Of a DNA stretch of 32,365 bases, positions 16,789 to 24,966 are shown piece by piece (within the stretch, counting starts at the first letter, position 1; every line of letters begins with the position of its first letter). Under the pieces are notes generated by a model. It saw only the letters and a list, made by a program, of their open reading frames with translations. It was not told where the DNA came from and made no database searches. This stretch comes from a virus: IMG/VR virus record IMGVR_UViG_3300025141_010109, positions 1-32,365 of that record. The stretch is one strand, 5' to 3'. Both the position numbers and the translations under genes were made by a program.

Positions 16789-17730
16789 TTATCTTTTTAA
16801 TGAAGATGTTTTGTTTGTAGTTATTGGTGTTGCACTATGTCTAGGTGTAGCCTGGTTTTCAACTCTATCAGCCTCATATTTCCATTTATTATCACCTAAT
16901 AATTTTTCTAGTTCATCGTCTTTAATTTCATAGAAATTTTCATGAGCAGGAAATGCACCTCCTCTAACTTCAGATGCGTAATCTTTTAATGCATTTTGAA
17001 TCATTTGACCTGCTTCGCAATACCTTTTTACAAATTTAGATTTGAAATCCCAAAATAAACCAATTAAATCATGCATAATAACTAATTGGCCATCGACTTC
17101 ATCGCCTGCACCAATTCCATATACTGGTATATCTAATTCTTTTGCTATCATTGCAGCTGGTTCTTTTGGCATTGCTTCAAGTAAAAGTGCAGAGCATCCT
17201 GCTTCTTGTAATGTTATTGCTTGGTTAAGTACAATTTCAGCTTGTTTAGCTGTTTTACCTTGTACTTTATATCCACCTAACTTTGCTCTTGTATGTGGAG
17301 TCAGTCCCAAATGACTCATTACCATAATTCCTGAATCGCATATTGCTTTAATTCGTTCCGTCATTGCTCCTTCTACTTTAACCATATCCATACCTGCTTT
17401 AATAAATCTTCCTGCATTTTCTACTGCTATTTGATTTGATGGTTGGTACGACATGTAAGGCATGTCTCCAATTAAGAATGCATCATTTGCTCCTCTAGAA
17501 ACTGATTCCGCTGCGGATATCATTTGGTCCATAGTAACTGGAATAGTTGTTTTATGTCCTAATGTTGTCATTCCTAATGAATCACCAACTAGAATTACAT
17601 CTACTCCTGCTCCATCTGCAATAAATGCTTGTGGATAATCGTAAGCCGTTACAGCTACAGTTTTTATTCCTTCTCTTTTGTGTTTTCTCAACTTAATAAT
17701 AGTTGTTTTTGTTTTACTATCTGCTGCCAT
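16789..17730 (-). CDS. panB: PanB: 3-methyl-2-oxobutanoate hydroxymethyltransferase
   Basis: Transfers a hydroxymethyl group from methylene-tetrahydrofolate to 2-ketoisovalerate, giving ketopantoate, the first committed step to pantothenate and CoA. Seen, numbered from ATG 17730: TAYDYP, the magnesium ligands D50 (LVGDSLGM) and D89 (IGDMPYMSY), active-site K118 (MVKVEG), SHLGLTPHT, GGYKVQGKT, LLEAMP and GIGAG. All core motifs are present, so it looks active. The tail of about 45 residues beyond the E. coli enzyme is polar and ends SSLKR. The start at 17730 is one base after the previous stop and has AGAGGG nine bases before it; an earlier ATG at 17763 would overlap that gene. No panC or panE is nearby. 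Confidence 0.93.
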   Translation of the reverse strand: MAADSKTKTTIIKLRKHKREGIKTVAVTAYDYPQAFIADGAGVDVILVGDSLGMTTLGHKTTIPVTMDQMISAAESVSRGANDAFLIGDMPYMSYQPSNQIAVENAGRFIKAGMDMVKVEGAMTERIKAICDSGIMVMSHLGLTPHTRAKLGGYKVQGKTAKQAEIVLNQAITLQEAGCSALLLEAMPKEPAAMIAKELDIPVYGIGAGDEVDGQLVIMHDLIGLFWDFKSKFVKRYCEAGQMIQNALKDYASEVRGGAFPAHENFYEIKDDELEKLLGDNKWKYEADRVENQATPRHSATPITTNKTSSLKR

Positions 17731-17731
17731 G

Positions 17732-18205
17732 TTATTTGTCCCTCTTTGATAATATTGGCTCATCTATTGGCCAGTTAATATTTAATTTTGAATCATTCCA
17801 TGGAATCGTAAATTGGTCGTCTACATCAGGATACTTCCCTTCATATGACCATTTATAATGAAATACTGATTTGTTACTTAACACGCAGAATCCATTACCT
17901 ACTCCCGGCGGAATCAAAACTTGTTTTCTAGTTCTATCATCTAATATTATAGAATCCCATTGCATATATGTTGATGAATCTTCTCTATTATCAACTACTA
18001 CAAAATATAACTCACCATATAAACAAGTAACTAATTTTGTCGATTTAAGATCTCCATGAATGCCTCTTATTACATTCTTTCTTGATGTGGAAACTTTATC
18101 ATGATTAAAATCGTGTGCATCTCCTTTCCATATGGTCCAGTACTCACCTCGATAATCGGTATGTACGTCTGGAGTATATATTTCAATTCCTTTTATTTTT
18201 TTCAT
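17732..18205 (-). CDS. RmlC-like sugar 3,5-epimerase (cupin)
   Basis: 157 residues. Seen: DYRGEYWTIW in place of the DxRG segment of RmlC, then VIRGIHGD with H50 at the catalytic His position, K57 in TKLVTCLYGELYFVVVD, LIPPGVGNGF and FHYKWS with Y117 near the usual catalytic Tyr, and a C-terminal IPWND segment with NINWP. Length is slightly below the 175-185 of typical RmlC. Family role: epimerisation at C3 and/or C5 of a 4-keto-6-deoxy nucleotide sugar. Because gmd is present the substrate may be a GDP rather than a dTDP sugar; that is inference. It is the first gene after a 44-base gap that carries a promoter-like element. Confidence 0.83.
   Translation of the reverse strand: MKKIKGIEIYTPDVHTDYRGEYWTIWKGDAHDFNHDKVSTSRKNVIRGIHGDLKSTKLVTCLYGELYFVVVDNREDSSTYMQWDSIILDDRTRKQVLIPPGVGNGFCVLSNKSVFHYKWSYEGKYPDVDDQFTIPWNDSKLNINWPIDEPILSKRDK
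17740..17745 (-). promoter_or_regulatory. Shine-Dalgarno site deciding the panB start
   Basis: AGAGGG on the minus strand, nine bases before the ATG at 17728-17730. It favours this start over the earlier in-frame ATG at 17763. The site lies inside the 3' end of the RmlC-like gene. Confidence 0.65.
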
Positions 18206-18209
18206 GATA

Positions 18210-18230
18210 TTAATATATTTATTTTTTGTC
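18210..18230 (-). promoter_or_regulatory. Candidate promoter-like AT-rich element, copy C
   Basis: On the minus strand: GAC, six A, TAAATATATTAA, ending four bases before the start codon of the RmlC-like gene. It shares the CAAAAAA tract and TATATTAA with the two longer copies, with one base less between them. Weaker match than copies A and B. The gap also holds an imperfect CTAATT/AATTAG hairpin without a U-run. Confidence 0.25.
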
Positions 18231-18249
18231 TAATTTCCTAATAATTAGT

Positions 18250-18966
18250 CTATTTTCTTTTAAAAAATCTATGTTCAACTAATGTTTCATAATGCTCAGC
18301 TTTTTCTAACATGTTTATTATGATATTAACAGGAAAACATTTCCATTGATCATCTGTAAATAAATGTCTAATATATCCACATGTTGGAGAACCCGATGGT
18401 GTCCATCCCCAGTCATCTAATTCTAATATCGTACCTGATTTCATCATAAATTCTAAATACCATAATGCAGCTGCATCAACTTGAAAACAATGTGCTCCAT
18501 CTAATAAAATATAATCAAATTTTAAATCATCATTATTATTAGCTAATTGAGATAAATCCCATACGTAAGATGCTTTTTGTGGAGCCTTTAATGTTAAATC
18601 ACACATTTCACGTGCACAAAAATCTCTATCATTTACTGAAACTGGTTGGCCATGGCTTTCTAGATACCATGGATGTCTTTCCGGTGTAAACGTACCTGCT
18701 GTTGGAACACTGTGCCATTGGAAATTAAAAAGGTCCATACCCTTAAATCTTTGTTTATTCCATTCTATTACTGGTGCAAAATCAAATAGATGAATATTAC
18801 TTCCAACTGGTAATAGTTTTAATCTTTCTTCAATTGTCGGTCCGTATTGAACTCCAATTTCTGCGTAATTAATTGGTTCGTCATTATTATTTTTAATAAT
18901 TTCTTCCAAATAATAATTACTATAATTTGCTCCATTCATTCTTACTGTAGTCATATTTTTACTCAT
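18250..18966 (-). CDS. SAM-dependent methyltransferase-like protein
   Basis: 238 residues. Seen: INYAEIGVQYGPTIEERL (32-49), matching motif I of class I methyltransferases, LFDFAP near 60-65 as the acidic strand end, and FDYILLDGAHCFQVDAAALWYLEFM followed by ILELDDWGW, the pattern of the later motifs in Methyltransf_24-like proteins. The middle section (WHSVPTAGTFTPERHPWYLESHG) is an insertion I do not recognise. It overlaps the upstream glycosyltransferase gene by eight bases at ATG 18966; an internal ATG at 18954 is a weaker alternative. Role is probably modification of a sugar made or transferred by the adjacent genes. Acceptor unknown. Confidence 0.65.
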   Translation of the reverse strand: MSKNMTTVRMNGANYSNYYLEEIIKNNNDEPINYAEIGVQYGPTIEERLKLLPVGSNIHLFDFAPVIEWNKQRFKGMDLFNFQWHSVPTAGTFTPERHPWYLESHGQPVSVNDRDFCAREMCDLTLKAPQKASYVWDLSQLANNNDDLKFDYILLDGAHCFQVDAAALWYLEFMMKSGTILELDDWGWTPSGSPTCGYIRHLFTDDQWKCFPVNIIINMLEKAEHYETLVEHRFFKRK

Positions 18967-19981
18967 ATAATTTTTTAAGTTGTTTTTTAACCGTTTCGAA
19001 ACTATAATATTTATTTAAACTGTTCCAGGCATTTTGAATAACTTTAAATCGTTTTTCTGGATTATTTAAATATTCTTCAAATTTTTCTTCTAATATAGTT
19101 TCATTATTTGTTGCTGTTTCTGGAAATAAAAGTTGATGTGATTCATTACGACCTCCAATATTAATACTTCCAACTGAAGCGACTTGGACGGCCTGCCATC
19201 CAGGTTGTTGTTCTTCTGGGTCTAGATTAAAGTGATATAAACATGGACACCATAATTTGATAAAATCTTTTAATGATAAATAATCAAATGCTTGTGTATT
19301 TTTTAATGGCTTATATCTAACTTCAATATTGTATTTGTCTCCAATATATTTTGCAAATTCATATGTTCTTCCTCTTCTATGTACTGGATTTGGCAAGTAT
19401 GCAAATATACAATTATCCTTTTCATTTGAATAAAATTTATTGAAATAATATTCAATATTATGCATAAAATTTGAAAAATTAATTTTTGTTTTCACTTGTT
19501 TAGATATTTCTTTAAATGCCGGTGTTTCTCTTAAAATGCTATTGTCTTGGAGATGTATTGCATCACATTGATTAAAAAATTTGATTCTATTTTCAAATCG
19601 ATCTGGTCTGTGCATTGGAAAGTTTTTTCCCATTTCTTTTATATACCCTATAATTTTTGTATTTGGATATTTTTTTCTTAATCTTTCTACAGAAAATCTA
19701 TCATGGTTTTCTAAATCTAATCCATTGCGTTCACATGAATAAAATATTAAATCTAAATCTAAATCAGGTAAATCAAATAATTTTTCTTCTAATTCATTTA
19801 TTTTAATATAATATCCTTCATCCCATAACCATAATAAATTATATCCAGCTGTACTGCATTCTGGTGATACAAAATGTTTATGAACATATGGTGTTTTACT
19901 TAAGAGTCCAAATGCTTTACCATTCTTAACATAAAATGATTCGCCTATAATTGTATTATCAAGAAACCATGCTATTTTCAT
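18959..19981 (-). CDS. GT-B glycosyltransferase-like protein
   Basis: 340 residues. Seen: N-terminal strand KIAWFLDNT and an alternating Rossmann pattern to about residue 170. A second Rossmann-like half follows with IFAYLPNPVHRRGRTYEFAKYIG, then the sugar-nucleotide-binding region PGWQAVQVASVGSINIGGRNES, equivalent to the Glu/Gly-rich donor loop of GT-B enzymes though lacking a clear E-x7-E. The C-terminal helix ends KKQLKKLYE. Coupled by ATGA to the next upstream transferase. The donor loop is divergent, so the family assignment is moderate; a nucleotide-sugar-binding protein without transfer activity is possible. Confidence 0.6.
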   Translation of the reverse strand: MKIAWFLDNTIIGESFYVKNGKAFGLLSKTPYVHKHFVSPECSTAGYNLLWLWDEGYYIKINELEEKLFDLPDLDLDLIFYSCERNGLDLENHDRFSVERLRKKYPNTKIIGYIKEMGKNFPMHRPDRFENRIKFFNQCDAIHLQDNSILRETPAFKEISKQVKTKINFSNFMHNIEYYFNKFYSNEKDNCIFAYLPNPVHRRGRTYEFAKYIGDKYNIEVRYKPLKNTQAFDYLSLKDFIKLWCPCLYHFNLDPEEQQPGWQAVQVASVGSINIGGRNESHQLLFPETATNNETILEEKFEEYLNNPEKRFKVIQNAWNSLNKYYSFETVKKQLKKLYE

Positions 19982-21003
19982 ATTGTCTTTTCTTTATCTA
20001 TACCATCCAAATTTCCTAAAAGGTCATACCAATATAATAATAAATTTTCAATTGTATATGATTTTGTCATAACTTGTTTGGCACGTTCTGCAATTTCTTC
20101 ACATTGTTTAGGATTACTTTTAACCCATTCAATCTTTTCTATGATATCTGACCAATCTAATTTACATGGAATATATGTTTCGTATGGTATGTAAATATTA
20201 GGATGTGTTATTACTCGGCTCATATCTGGTTTTATCATTACACTTCCAAATTGTATTATTTCAAAATCTCTAAAGCATAATTCTCCCATTCCATATGCTG
20301 ATATCGTACATTTACTACGTTGCATTGTATTGACAAATTCTGGATGTGGTCTTTTATCTTTTTCATATGTAATTCCTTTTGATGTTTCTAATATTTTCCA
20401 TACGCCAGTTCTATGTTCTGTATACATCAAATCATTACGTACACCGTGGTCACTATTTATTTTATGATGCCCTTGATGAATAGCACAAACATCTATATCA
20501 CGTTTTAATTTTGCATCATCAAAATTTAAATAATTTGGATTGTAATAGCCAAAATTCCATCCTGTTAATTTTATACGTTCATATGTATCATCGGGTATAT
20601 CGTAAGATAAGTCTAAATCACTTCCGTTACCAAAAAACCATTTATTAAATGCTGATGGTTTTGCATATTGTTCTTGAGTCGTTTTAGCAGTCTTGAACAG
20701 ATATTTTGCATTTGATTTTTCAAAAACTTCATATGCAGCCATTAGTGATGTTGAGTCAGAGCCATCAAATAAAAAATAATCTCCAGTTTTTTTAGATAAA
20801 GATTCTATTCCATATTCAATACTTTCTTGTAATGGTATTCCTTTATTTAAAAAATCTTCCATTCCAATAAATTCAAAATCATAACTGCCATCTTCTACAA
20901 ATTGTACTCCTATTTGATTAAAATATTGTGCATATATTAATATAGGACGAAATGTATGATTATTACGGCCTTTATTCCAATTTGTCAATCTAATTTTAAT
21001 CAT
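19978..21003 (-). CDS. GT-B/exostosin-like glycosyltransferase
   Basis: 341 residues. Seen: a first half with a YFLFDGSDST motif near 96-105, then a donor-binding half with RTGVWKILETSKG, STISAYGMGELCFRDFEIIQFGSVMIKPD and YIPCKLDW. The arrangement of Cys-Thr-Ile-Ser-Ala-Tyr-Gly followed by RDFEIIQFGSV is what is seen in exostosin-type and family 1_2 glycosyltransferases at the nucleotide-sugar site. ATGA couplings on both ends place it in the middle of the transferase array. Sugar specificity is not readable. Confidence 0.62.
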   Translation of the reverse strand: MIKIRLTNWNKGRNNHTFRPILIYAQYFNQIGVQFVEDGSYDFEFIGMEDFLNKGIPLQESIEYGIESLSKKTGDYFLFDGSDSTSLMAAYEVFEKSNAKYLFKTAKTTQEQYAKPSAFNKWFFGNGSDLDLSYDIPDDTYERIKLTGWNFGYYNPNYLNFDDAKLKRDIDVCAIHQGHHKINSDHGVRNDLMYTEHRTGVWKILETSKGITYEKDKRPHPEFVNTMQRSKCTISAYGMGELCFRDFEIIQFGSVMIKPDMSRVITHPNIYIPYETYIPCKLDWSDIIEKIEWVKSNPKQCEEIAERAKQVMTKSYTIENLLLYWYDLLGNLDGIDKEKTI

Positions 21004-21626
21004 ATCGTTTCATAAAATGCATTTTGCCTTTCTTGACGTCCAATATTTTTTGGATGATATAAACAAAACTTTTCTTCTGCTGGTAAATTAGCAAATTTAG
21101 TATAACCTTTTAATTGTTCATGTACTGGTTTGATCCAATATATTTCTTCTTTGTTTTGATAGATCCGCATTTGCCAATCAGGAAAATTAACCCAACCATC
21201 TTCATTTACTTTCCATCCCCATTTTTGAATATGGTCTTCTGTTATTCCTGCTACTGTATTTACTCTAGGAACCCAGAATGCTTCTGTGTCTTCATTTGCT
21301 TCTAAAATAAATGGTAAAGCTTCTATTAAATACTCATTTGGTATTTCATCTGCATCTATTTGGAATATCCAATCACCATCACATTTTTTATTCAAATTAT
21401 TTTTATATTGTGCAAAATTTTTGTTTAAGTCATGTGATGTAAGAGTATATTCTGTTGCTTGTTTTGATTCATATTTTTCACAAGTGTTCCATACTTCTTC
21501 TGTTGCAGATTTATCCATTTGGACTACAACTTGATCTTCTTTTCTTTTATGTTCAAATAGAAATGTTAATAACTTATCTATTTCTTTATGTTCATTACAT
21601 ACTGTTATTGCGTAACTAATCTTCAT
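21000..21626 (-). CDS. Family 2 glycosyltransferase (compact)
   Basis: 208 residues. Seen: KISYAITVCNEHKEIDKLL as the GT2 N-terminal strand and loop, VVVQMDKS near 33-40, and D91-A-D93 in FQIDADEIPNEYL as the metal-binding DxD motif. Then come WRIYQN-like and WIKPVHEQLKGY segments near the acceptor site, where HEQ is commonly seen in GT2 enzymes of the WaaE/KdtX type. Short but complete for a soluble GT2. It overlaps the unknown 177-residue gene upstream by 11 bases and the following transferase by ATGA. Function: addition of one sugar to a glycan core; donor unknown. Confidence 0.8.
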   Translation of the reverse strand: MKISYAITVCNEHKEIDKLLTFLFEHKRKEDQVVVQMDKSATEEVWNTCEKYESKQATEYTLTSHDLNKNFAQYKNNLNKKCDGDWIFQIDADEIPNEYLIEALPFILEANEDTEAFWVPRVNTVAGITEDHIQKWGWKVNEDGWVNFPDWQMRIYQNKEEIYWIKPVHEQLKGYTKFANLPAEEKFCLYHPKNIGRQERQNAFYETI

Positions 21627-22149
21627 TTTTTATTTCCTCTTTTACTTTTGCATATAGAGCCTCAAATGCTTTTTGAAAGTCTCTTTTTGAATATGTTTTA
21701 GCATTTTCGACATCTAATCTTGATGTAAAATATTCTCCTTCTTTACCCGGAACAGGATATTTTAATCTTTCTTCTCCTTGGATTGATACTATTTTTGCAA
21801 CTTCCCATTTCATATCTTTAAAGGATGTTCCTTTAACATATAACATTGCTCCTGGCACTTGCATGAATGCTGGATACCATACTAATCCTCTTTCTTTATC
21901 TTCAACTCTTACGGACTTCATGAGTTCTGTTATAGTTTGTTCATACTGTTCTATCTCTTTAGACCCTATCTTTAATTTATCTGTTGTTGTATATCCCGAC
22001 TCCATACATATATAAGATTCGATATTAGTTTCTTCATCTGCTTCAACAACAACACATTTTCTACCTGATAATGGTGATATTTCGTCATATTCTAATTTTA
22101 TATTAGATGGATTATTAATTACTTCAATTTTATTTTCTTGTTTTTTCAT
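21616..22149 (-). CDS. Unknown protein, 177 residues
   Basis: I do not recognise a family. Seen: a polar N-terminus, then PLSGRKCVVVEADEETNIESYICMESGYTT (about 26-55) with two cysteines, an acidic middle, WYPAFMQVPGAMLY, a MKWEVAKIVSI strand and a highly charged C-terminus ending KEEIKNED. No signal peptide or membrane segment. It is ATGA-coupled to the GT4 gene upstream and overlaps the GT2 gene downstream, so it is produced together with the transferases. The separated CVVVEADEETNIESYICMESG stretch looks like a small beta-rich module. A non-glycan function typical of phage accessory proteins is equally possible. Confidence 0.6.
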   Translation of the reverse strand: MKKQENKIEVINNPSNIKLEYDEISPLSGRKCVVVEADEETNIESYICMESGYTTTDKLKIGSKEIEQYEQTITELMKSVRVEDKERGLVWYPAFMQVPGAMLYVKGTSFKDMKWEVAKIVSIQGEERLKYPVPGKEGEYFTSRLDVENAKTYSKRDFQKAFEALYAKVKEEIKNED

Positions 22150-23507
22150 GATTCAACCTTTTTTAATTTTGGTAATTTTACTTTAGGTGTAGAGCCATCA
22201 ACCTTTTTTAATTTTGGTAATTGTAACTTTACCGGCTTTGGAATTGTTTCAATTGCTTTATCAATAATTGTACAGAATTTTTCTGCCATATGATCTAGAC
22301 TAAAATTCATTTTACTATAATGTCCTTGTTTTCTAGATTTTTGTAAATAGTTTTTATAGTTTTTCATAACATCTTGTAATACTCTTGATGCATATGCGTA
22401 ATTAACTGTAAACCATTTTGATTCTTTTAATACAAATCTATCTTGTGCAGATGCATGCACATCTGTTAATTCTCCTGGTAATAATGTACAATAATCTTTG
22501 TGTAGGAAATCTATGTGACCTGACCAGTTTGATGCTATTATTGGTTTGCCTGTTAAACTAAATTCTAACAATGGTCTACCAAACCCTTCTCCTTTTGTAA
22601 ATGATACCATTGCCTTTACTTTTGAATGATTATAAAGAGAATTCATTTCTGCATCTGTTAAATCTCCGTGTAATAGATAGATATTAGGTATATTATCACC
22701 ATATGGCAAAACTATTGATTGAATCTTCTTTGTTATTTCAGTACGATCTATTATAGAAAATGTTGCATGAGATGTTTTAATAATTAATCCAGGACGATTT
22801 CTTGCCGATTTACGTCTAAAGCTTTCACAAAATGTTTTAATCATCATACCAACATCTTTTCTATCTTGTCCTAAATCGCCTTGGAGCCAGTGGCCTACAA
22901 AAAGATAACAAAAATCGTCTTTAATATCTTTTAATTCTTCTAGGACTGTTTCATGAATTTTAGGTGTCTTTTTATATATATTAAGATCTGCACCTTCAAA
23001 TAAAACTTCAATAGGTTTTTCAATCTTAAGTTCTCCAATTTTTTCTTTTGTTTCTTTATCCATTTTATCGTACTTACATGTAATGAATCCATTTTTCGAA
23101 TGTTCTGATGTAGTGATAACCATGTCCATTCTATTACATCCTTCAATAAATTCATGAGACACTAGTGTCGTTTCAATACCTGCAGTAACACCAATATTAA
23201 ATTTTCCAGGTCTAATAACTTGTTTTCCGTCCGCGGACATACAAAATTCGTTTGGAACAGATACTTGAATGAATATGTCGGGTGTATTAAGCTGCTGACC
23301 TTGTTTTGCGACTCGTTTAAGAATTTCTAGATGATCTTTATTGTCAGCTTCTAATGCATTCATAGGTGTCACTCCCCATGGAAGTGATATTATTTTAACA
23401 TCATATTTATTTGCTCTAATTAAACTTGTAGCTAAATCTCTTGTATGGTTTCCATACCCTGATCTAGTTGCGATAGGTCCTTGTATTATTATTAATGGTT
23501 TTGTCAT
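22146..23507 (-). CDS. GT4-like glycosyltransferase with repeated LPKLKK tail
   Basis: 453 residues. Seen: N-terminal IIIQGPIATRSGYGNHTRDLA with the glycine-rich loop of GT-B enzymes, NIGVTAGIETT, VITTSEHSKNGF, a second Rossmann domain with CYLFVGHWLQGDLGQDRKDV, and the donor site KGEGFGRPLLEFSLTGKPIIASNWSG, including the Glu-rich E-x7-E pattern of GT4. Up to about residue 420 it is a normal retaining transferase. The last 27 residues are a basic linker with two copies of LPKLKKV (430-436 and 445-451), encoded by an exact 25-base direct repeat. The next protein upstream carries a related motif at its N-terminus. ATGA-coupled at both ends. Confidence 0.85.
   Translation of the reverse strand: MTKPLIIIQGPIATRSGYGNHTRDLATSLIRANKYDVKIISLPWGVTPMNALEADNKDHLEILKRVAKQGQQLNTPDIFIQVSVPNEFCMSADGKQVIRPGKFNIGVTAGIETTLVSHEFIEGCNRMDMVITTSEHSKNGFITCKYDKMDKETKEKIGELKIEKPIEVLFEGADLNIYKKTPKIHETVLEELKDIKDDFCYLFVGHWLQGDLGQDRKDVGMMIKTFCESFRRKSARNRPGLIIKTSHATFSIIDRTEITKKIQSIVLPYGDNIPNIYLLHGDLTDAEMNSLYNHSKVKAMVSFTKGEGFGRPLLEFSLTGKPIIASNWSGHIDFLHKDYCTLLPGELTDVHASAQDRFVLKESKWFTVNYAYASRVLQDVMKNYKNYLQKSRKQGHYSKMNFSLDHMAEKFCTIIDKAIETIPKPVKLQLPKLKKVDGSTPKVKLPKLKKVES
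22153..22222 (-). repeat. Direct repeat encoding the LPKLKK tail
   Basis: Two exact 25-base copies at 22153-22177 and 22198-22222, 45 bases apart start to start, both in frame in the 3' end of the GT4 gene. A related, imperfect copy (shared core TTACCAAAATTAA on the minus strand) is at 24926-24946, near the 5' end of the other GT4 gene. The encoded residues are L-P-K-L-(K/R)-K-(V/I) followed by an acidic residue. Confidence 0.85.
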
Positions 23508-24961
23508 ACTATAACTCCGGGGTTTTCTATTTGTTGTGCTTGATTAATTTTATACATTGTAAATCTTTTTCTTCGTGTCCATTTTTCAAAACATTCTTCC
23601 ATACACTCTACAAATCTTTCACTCATTCTTCTTGCAGACATATTTGATTCATCACCACAAACCCAATCATGTCCTAATTCACCTCTATGTTCTCTTTCTT
23701 CTTCTGGCATATCATACCAATATTGAATTGCATCTGCTACTTCTCTAAAATCTGTTCTATCATCAAATATGTATGGTGTTTGTGGCGATCCTTGTACACT
23801 CCTATTACTTGGAAAGACTGGTTTTACCCATCCTCCATGTTCTGTATATGTTCCATCATGATTGGATGGGAAATGTGTATCAAATTTAATCCAATCTCCA
23901 TTATCATCTTCAAATCTACATCCGTCTTGTAATCCTCCTGTTACATTATTAACAATTGGTGTGCCTGCATGTAATGATTCGCACCATGAAATTCCAAAAC
24001 CTTCATTTGAAGCAATATTAACTGTTATATCTGCTAAATTATAAAAATAATTCAGTTGTTGTGTATCAACAGATGTTGTTGAAAATACTATTTTATATTT
24101 TGGGCATATTGCATTTTTTACTGCTACTAAATCAGTACCGTTAGGGTCTGAAACTTGAGTGTGCAAAAGTAGTGCACATTTATCTGCTTTCTCTTTTGGT
24201 AATCTATCACAAAATGTTTTATATGCTAAAATTAAATCAGCTGGCATCTTCCTTCTTATGTTTCTATTATTCCAAAATATAACAAAATCAACATCATTTG
24301 TTTTCTTAAAATTAGTTTGAAAATTTTCAAAATCATTCCATTTAGGATGTAATGAATTTATCGGATAAAAATGATTTTCGTTAACGCCATGCGGAACCCA
24401 TTGAACTGCCCAATCTGGTTTTGGATGGCTTCTGATTACATTTTTTACAATATTATCTGTTTGTCGTGATATATTCATTATTAAATCACAAGATTCGTAA
24501 AATGGTTCATTCCAAAATGGATAAGGAAGATCGTCCCAAATATTATAATACATAATTGGGATATCTTGTCTTAATTCATGCTCCATATTGTATAGCCAGC
24601 CCCAAAATCTTGGGTCTGTAAAATGCATGATAGCATCTGGTTTTTCTAATAATATTAACTCTTTTATTACCTGAGGATTGCCGTAACCTGTGTTTGCATA
24701 TATTTTTAGGTATGCATCTTTCACACCTGTTTCTTTTACTGCATCTTCGCTTATATCAATTATTTTGCCAGAGTCTGGATGTTTTACAGCCGCTCCTAAT
24801 TGCGCCCAATCATACTTATCAATAGTTCCTAATACAAATTCTTTAGACATTGTACCAATGCCAGAATGCATTCTTAAATCATCTGATAATAATAAAATTT
24901 TCTTTTTCTTGGGTTTGTTTGGGTCTATCTTTCTTAATTTTGGTAACTTAATTTCTTGCAT
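23504..24961 (-). CDS. GT4-like glycosyltransferase with N-terminal LPKLRK motif
   Basis: 485 residues. Seen: a basic N-terminal leader with LPKLRKI at 6-12 and a run of Lys near 16-21, then KILLLSDDLRMHSGIGTMSKEF as the GT-B N-terminal loop, FTDPRFWGW, YNIWDDLPYPFWN, WVPHGVNENHFYP, FIFWNNRNIRRKMP as the start of the donor half and SNEGFGISWCESLHAGTPIVNNVTGG as the donor loop with the GT4 Glu pattern. A late insertion near 375-410 is rich in aromatic and Pro residues. The ATG has GGAG seven bases upstream. It is the first gene after a 43-base gap with a promoter-like sequence, so it probably opens the glycosylation block. Confidence 0.85.
   Translation of the reverse strand: MQEIKLPKLRKIDPNKPKKKKILLLSDDLRMHSGIGTMSKEFVLGTIDKYDWAQLGAAVKHPDSGKIIDISEDAVKETGVKDAYLKIYANTGYGNPQVIKELILLEKPDAIMHFTDPRFWGWLYNMEHELRQDIPIMYYNIWDDLPYPFWNEPFYESCDLIMNISRQTDNIVKNVIRSHPKPDWAVQWVPHGVNENHFYPINSLHPKWNDFENFQTNFKKTNDVDFVIFWNNRNIRRKMPADLILAYKTFCDRLPKEKADKCALLLHTQVSDPNGTDLVAVKNAICPKYKIVFSTTSVDTQQLNYFYNLADITVNIASNEGFGISWCESLHAGTPIVNNVTGGLQDGCRFEDDNGDWIKFDTHFPSNHDGTYTEHGGWVKPVFPSNRSVQGSPQTPYIFDDRTDFREVADAIQYWYDMPEEEREHRGELGHDWVCGDESNMSARRMSERFVECMEECFEKWTRRKRFTMYKINQAQQIENPGVIV
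24926..24946 (-). repeat. Third copy of the LPKLRK-coding motif
   Basis: Codons for residues 6-12 (L-P-K-L-R-K-I) of the GT4 protein. It matches the two copies at 22155-22175 and 22200-22220 in its 13-base core. It is placed at an N-terminus here rather than a C-terminus. Confidence 0.7.
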
Positions 24962-24966
24962 GTGAT

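Noticed and set aside
16789-17763. panB starting at the ATG at 17763
   Set aside because: It would overlap the RmlC-like gene by 32 bases; the ATG at 17730 has an AGAGGG site and follows the stop by one base.
18231-18249. Intrinsic terminator after the methyltransferase-like gene
   Set aside because: Only an imperfect six-pair CTAATT/AATTAG stem with no U-run; what follows on the transcribed strand is an A-run.
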